This document shows positions 5,608 through 6,234 of a stretch of 6,234 nt of DNA, one piece after another. The position numbers were made by a program, and so were the translations under genes. Origin of the DNA: Desulfobacteraceae bacterium (lineage in GTDB: Bacteria; Desulfobacterota; Desulfobacteria; Desulfobacterales; Desulfosalsimonadaceae); contig DAIEHU010000168.1 of NCBI GenBank assembly GCA_027353395.1, forward strand, positions 1 to 6,234, in the 5' to 3' direction. Under the pieces are notes generated by a model. That model made no database searches, was not told the DNA's origin, and was given only the letters and a program-made list of their open reading frames with translations. Each line of letters opens with the position of its first letter. The first letter of the stretch is position 1.

Positions 5608-6234
5608 TTACGGAAAGAAGGAGAAAAAATGGTGTTGTTCAAGATACTCAAGGCTTGATTGAAAATCCGAACTCTCATGAGGCTCTATGGTGAAAACAGG
5701 AGGCCTGGGCATGTTTTTGATAAAGTCAAATAACGGCGGGAAATGAATGCTTCCTTTTCCCATGCCTAAGTGACTGTCATGGTCTCCAAAATTATCATGC
5801 AGGTGCAGATGGCCAATGCGGGAGCCGATGGCGTCGAGCCAGACGGGCAGGGGCTTTTTCCCAAAAACAGCATGGTGGCCGATATCCAGGCAATAGCCAA
5901 TATGATCGGGGTCAAGATGCTGAAACAATACGGCGATGTCATCCGGACTGGTTTCGTAGACATTTTCCAGCATGAGCCGGGCGTTCCGGTGGTGGAGTTC
6001 GCGGCCCAGCCATTTCCATATGTCGACAGCGTAGCCCATCCATTGCTCCCGGCAGAAACCATAACGGCCGGAATCGTATCCGGCATGACAGACCACATTT
6101 TTGGGATGGAACACAGAAACCGCATCCAGAAGCTGGTCAAACCGGTAGCGGGTCAGCTCCCTGATTTTCGGATCCAGCGATCCGGGTGACAAATCCATAA
6201 ATGGTCCGTGAATTGTAATAACGCGATGAAGATG
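5608..6234 (-). CDS. Sugar phosphate isomerase/epimerase-like TIM-barrel protein (AP endonuclease 2 fold), 5' end missing
   Basis: 208 residues are visible. The frame stays open to the right edge, so the ATG at 6198 is internal: the codons before it read VITIHGPF, a typical early strand of this fold, and the N-terminus lies outside. The family is the xylose-isomerase-like TIM barrel with a divalent metal site. Counting from the first visible residue, candidate ligands are H50 (NVVCHAG), E90 (LMLENVYE), D117 and H120 (CLDIGHH), H144/H146 (HLHLHDN) and E184 (TIEPHE), in the order and spacing expected of the fold. The substrate cannot be told: members act on sugars, inositols, hydroxypyruvate or abasic DNA, and many are uncharacterised. 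It lies on the sat strand, 177 bp upstream, with a likely sat promoter between and no clear terminator of its own, so some read-through into sat is possible. It ends with TAA. No link to sulfate reduction is implied. Confidence 0.8.
   Translation of the reverse strand, partial: HLHRVITIHGPFMDLSPGSLDPKIRELTRYRFDQLLDAVSVFHPKNVVCHAGYDSGRYGFCREQWMGYAVDIWKWLGRELHHRNARLMLENVYETSPDDIAVLFQHLDPDHIGYCLDIGHHAVFGKKPLPVWLDAIGSRIGHLHLHDNFGDHDSHLGMGKGSIHFPPLFDFIKNMPRPPVFTIEPHESSDFQSSLEYLEQHHFFSFFP

Noticed and set aside
1..6234. CRISPR arrays, tRNA or rRNA genes, insertion sequences
   Set aside because: No spaced direct repeats, tRNA-like folds, rRNA stretches, transposase frames or terminal inverted repeats were seen by eye.

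Overview
The window (6234 bp) looks like chromosome from a sulfate-reducing bacterium of the Desulfobacterota (former Deltaproteobacteria). It carries the end of qmoA, then qmoB and qmoC (the quinone-interacting membrane-bound oxidoreductase that works with APS reductase), and on the opposite strand sat (sulfate adenylyltransferase, the enzyme that makes APS). Species cannot be named from the sequence alone. Most of the window has moderate GC, but the first ~150 bases are clearly richer (about 68% by hand count) and do not belong to the same gene neighbourhood.

Layout. Bases 1 to ~151 (minus strand) are an internal fragment of a TatD-family metal-dependent hydrolase. It is joined abruptly, at about 150-160, to the last ~56 codons of qmoA (plus strand). 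qmoA is followed after 10 bp by qmoB (334-2670), which has an in-frame UAG at codon 403 (1540-1542) with good homologous sequence on both sides. A 110-bp gap with a terminator-like hairpin and a perfect 16-bp palindrome separates qmoB from qmoC (2781-3956). Two strong terminator hairpins (4009-4046 and 4071-4120) lie between qmoC and the convergent sat (4150-5430, minus). Upstream of sat, on the same strand, is a 177-bp gap with a good sigma70-like promoter, then a sugar phosphate isomerase/epimerase-like TIM-barrel gene that runs off the right edge.

How the genes work together. Sat activates sulfate to APS with ATP. APS reductase (aprBA, not in this window) reduces APS to sulfite and AMP. 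QmoABC passes electrons from the menaquinone pool to APS reductase: QmoC is the haem/Fe-S membrane anchor, and QmoA and QmoB are HdrA-like flavoproteins. The genes therefore cover both sides of the first two steps of dissimilatory sulfate reduction.

Main points for follow-up. The UAG inside qmoB could be a pyrrolysine codon, another form of read-through, a real nonsense mutation or a sequence error. The left-hand join looks like a chimeric contig or a rearrangement. The qmoB-qmoC gap may be a regulatory point that sets QmoC level separately from QmoAB.
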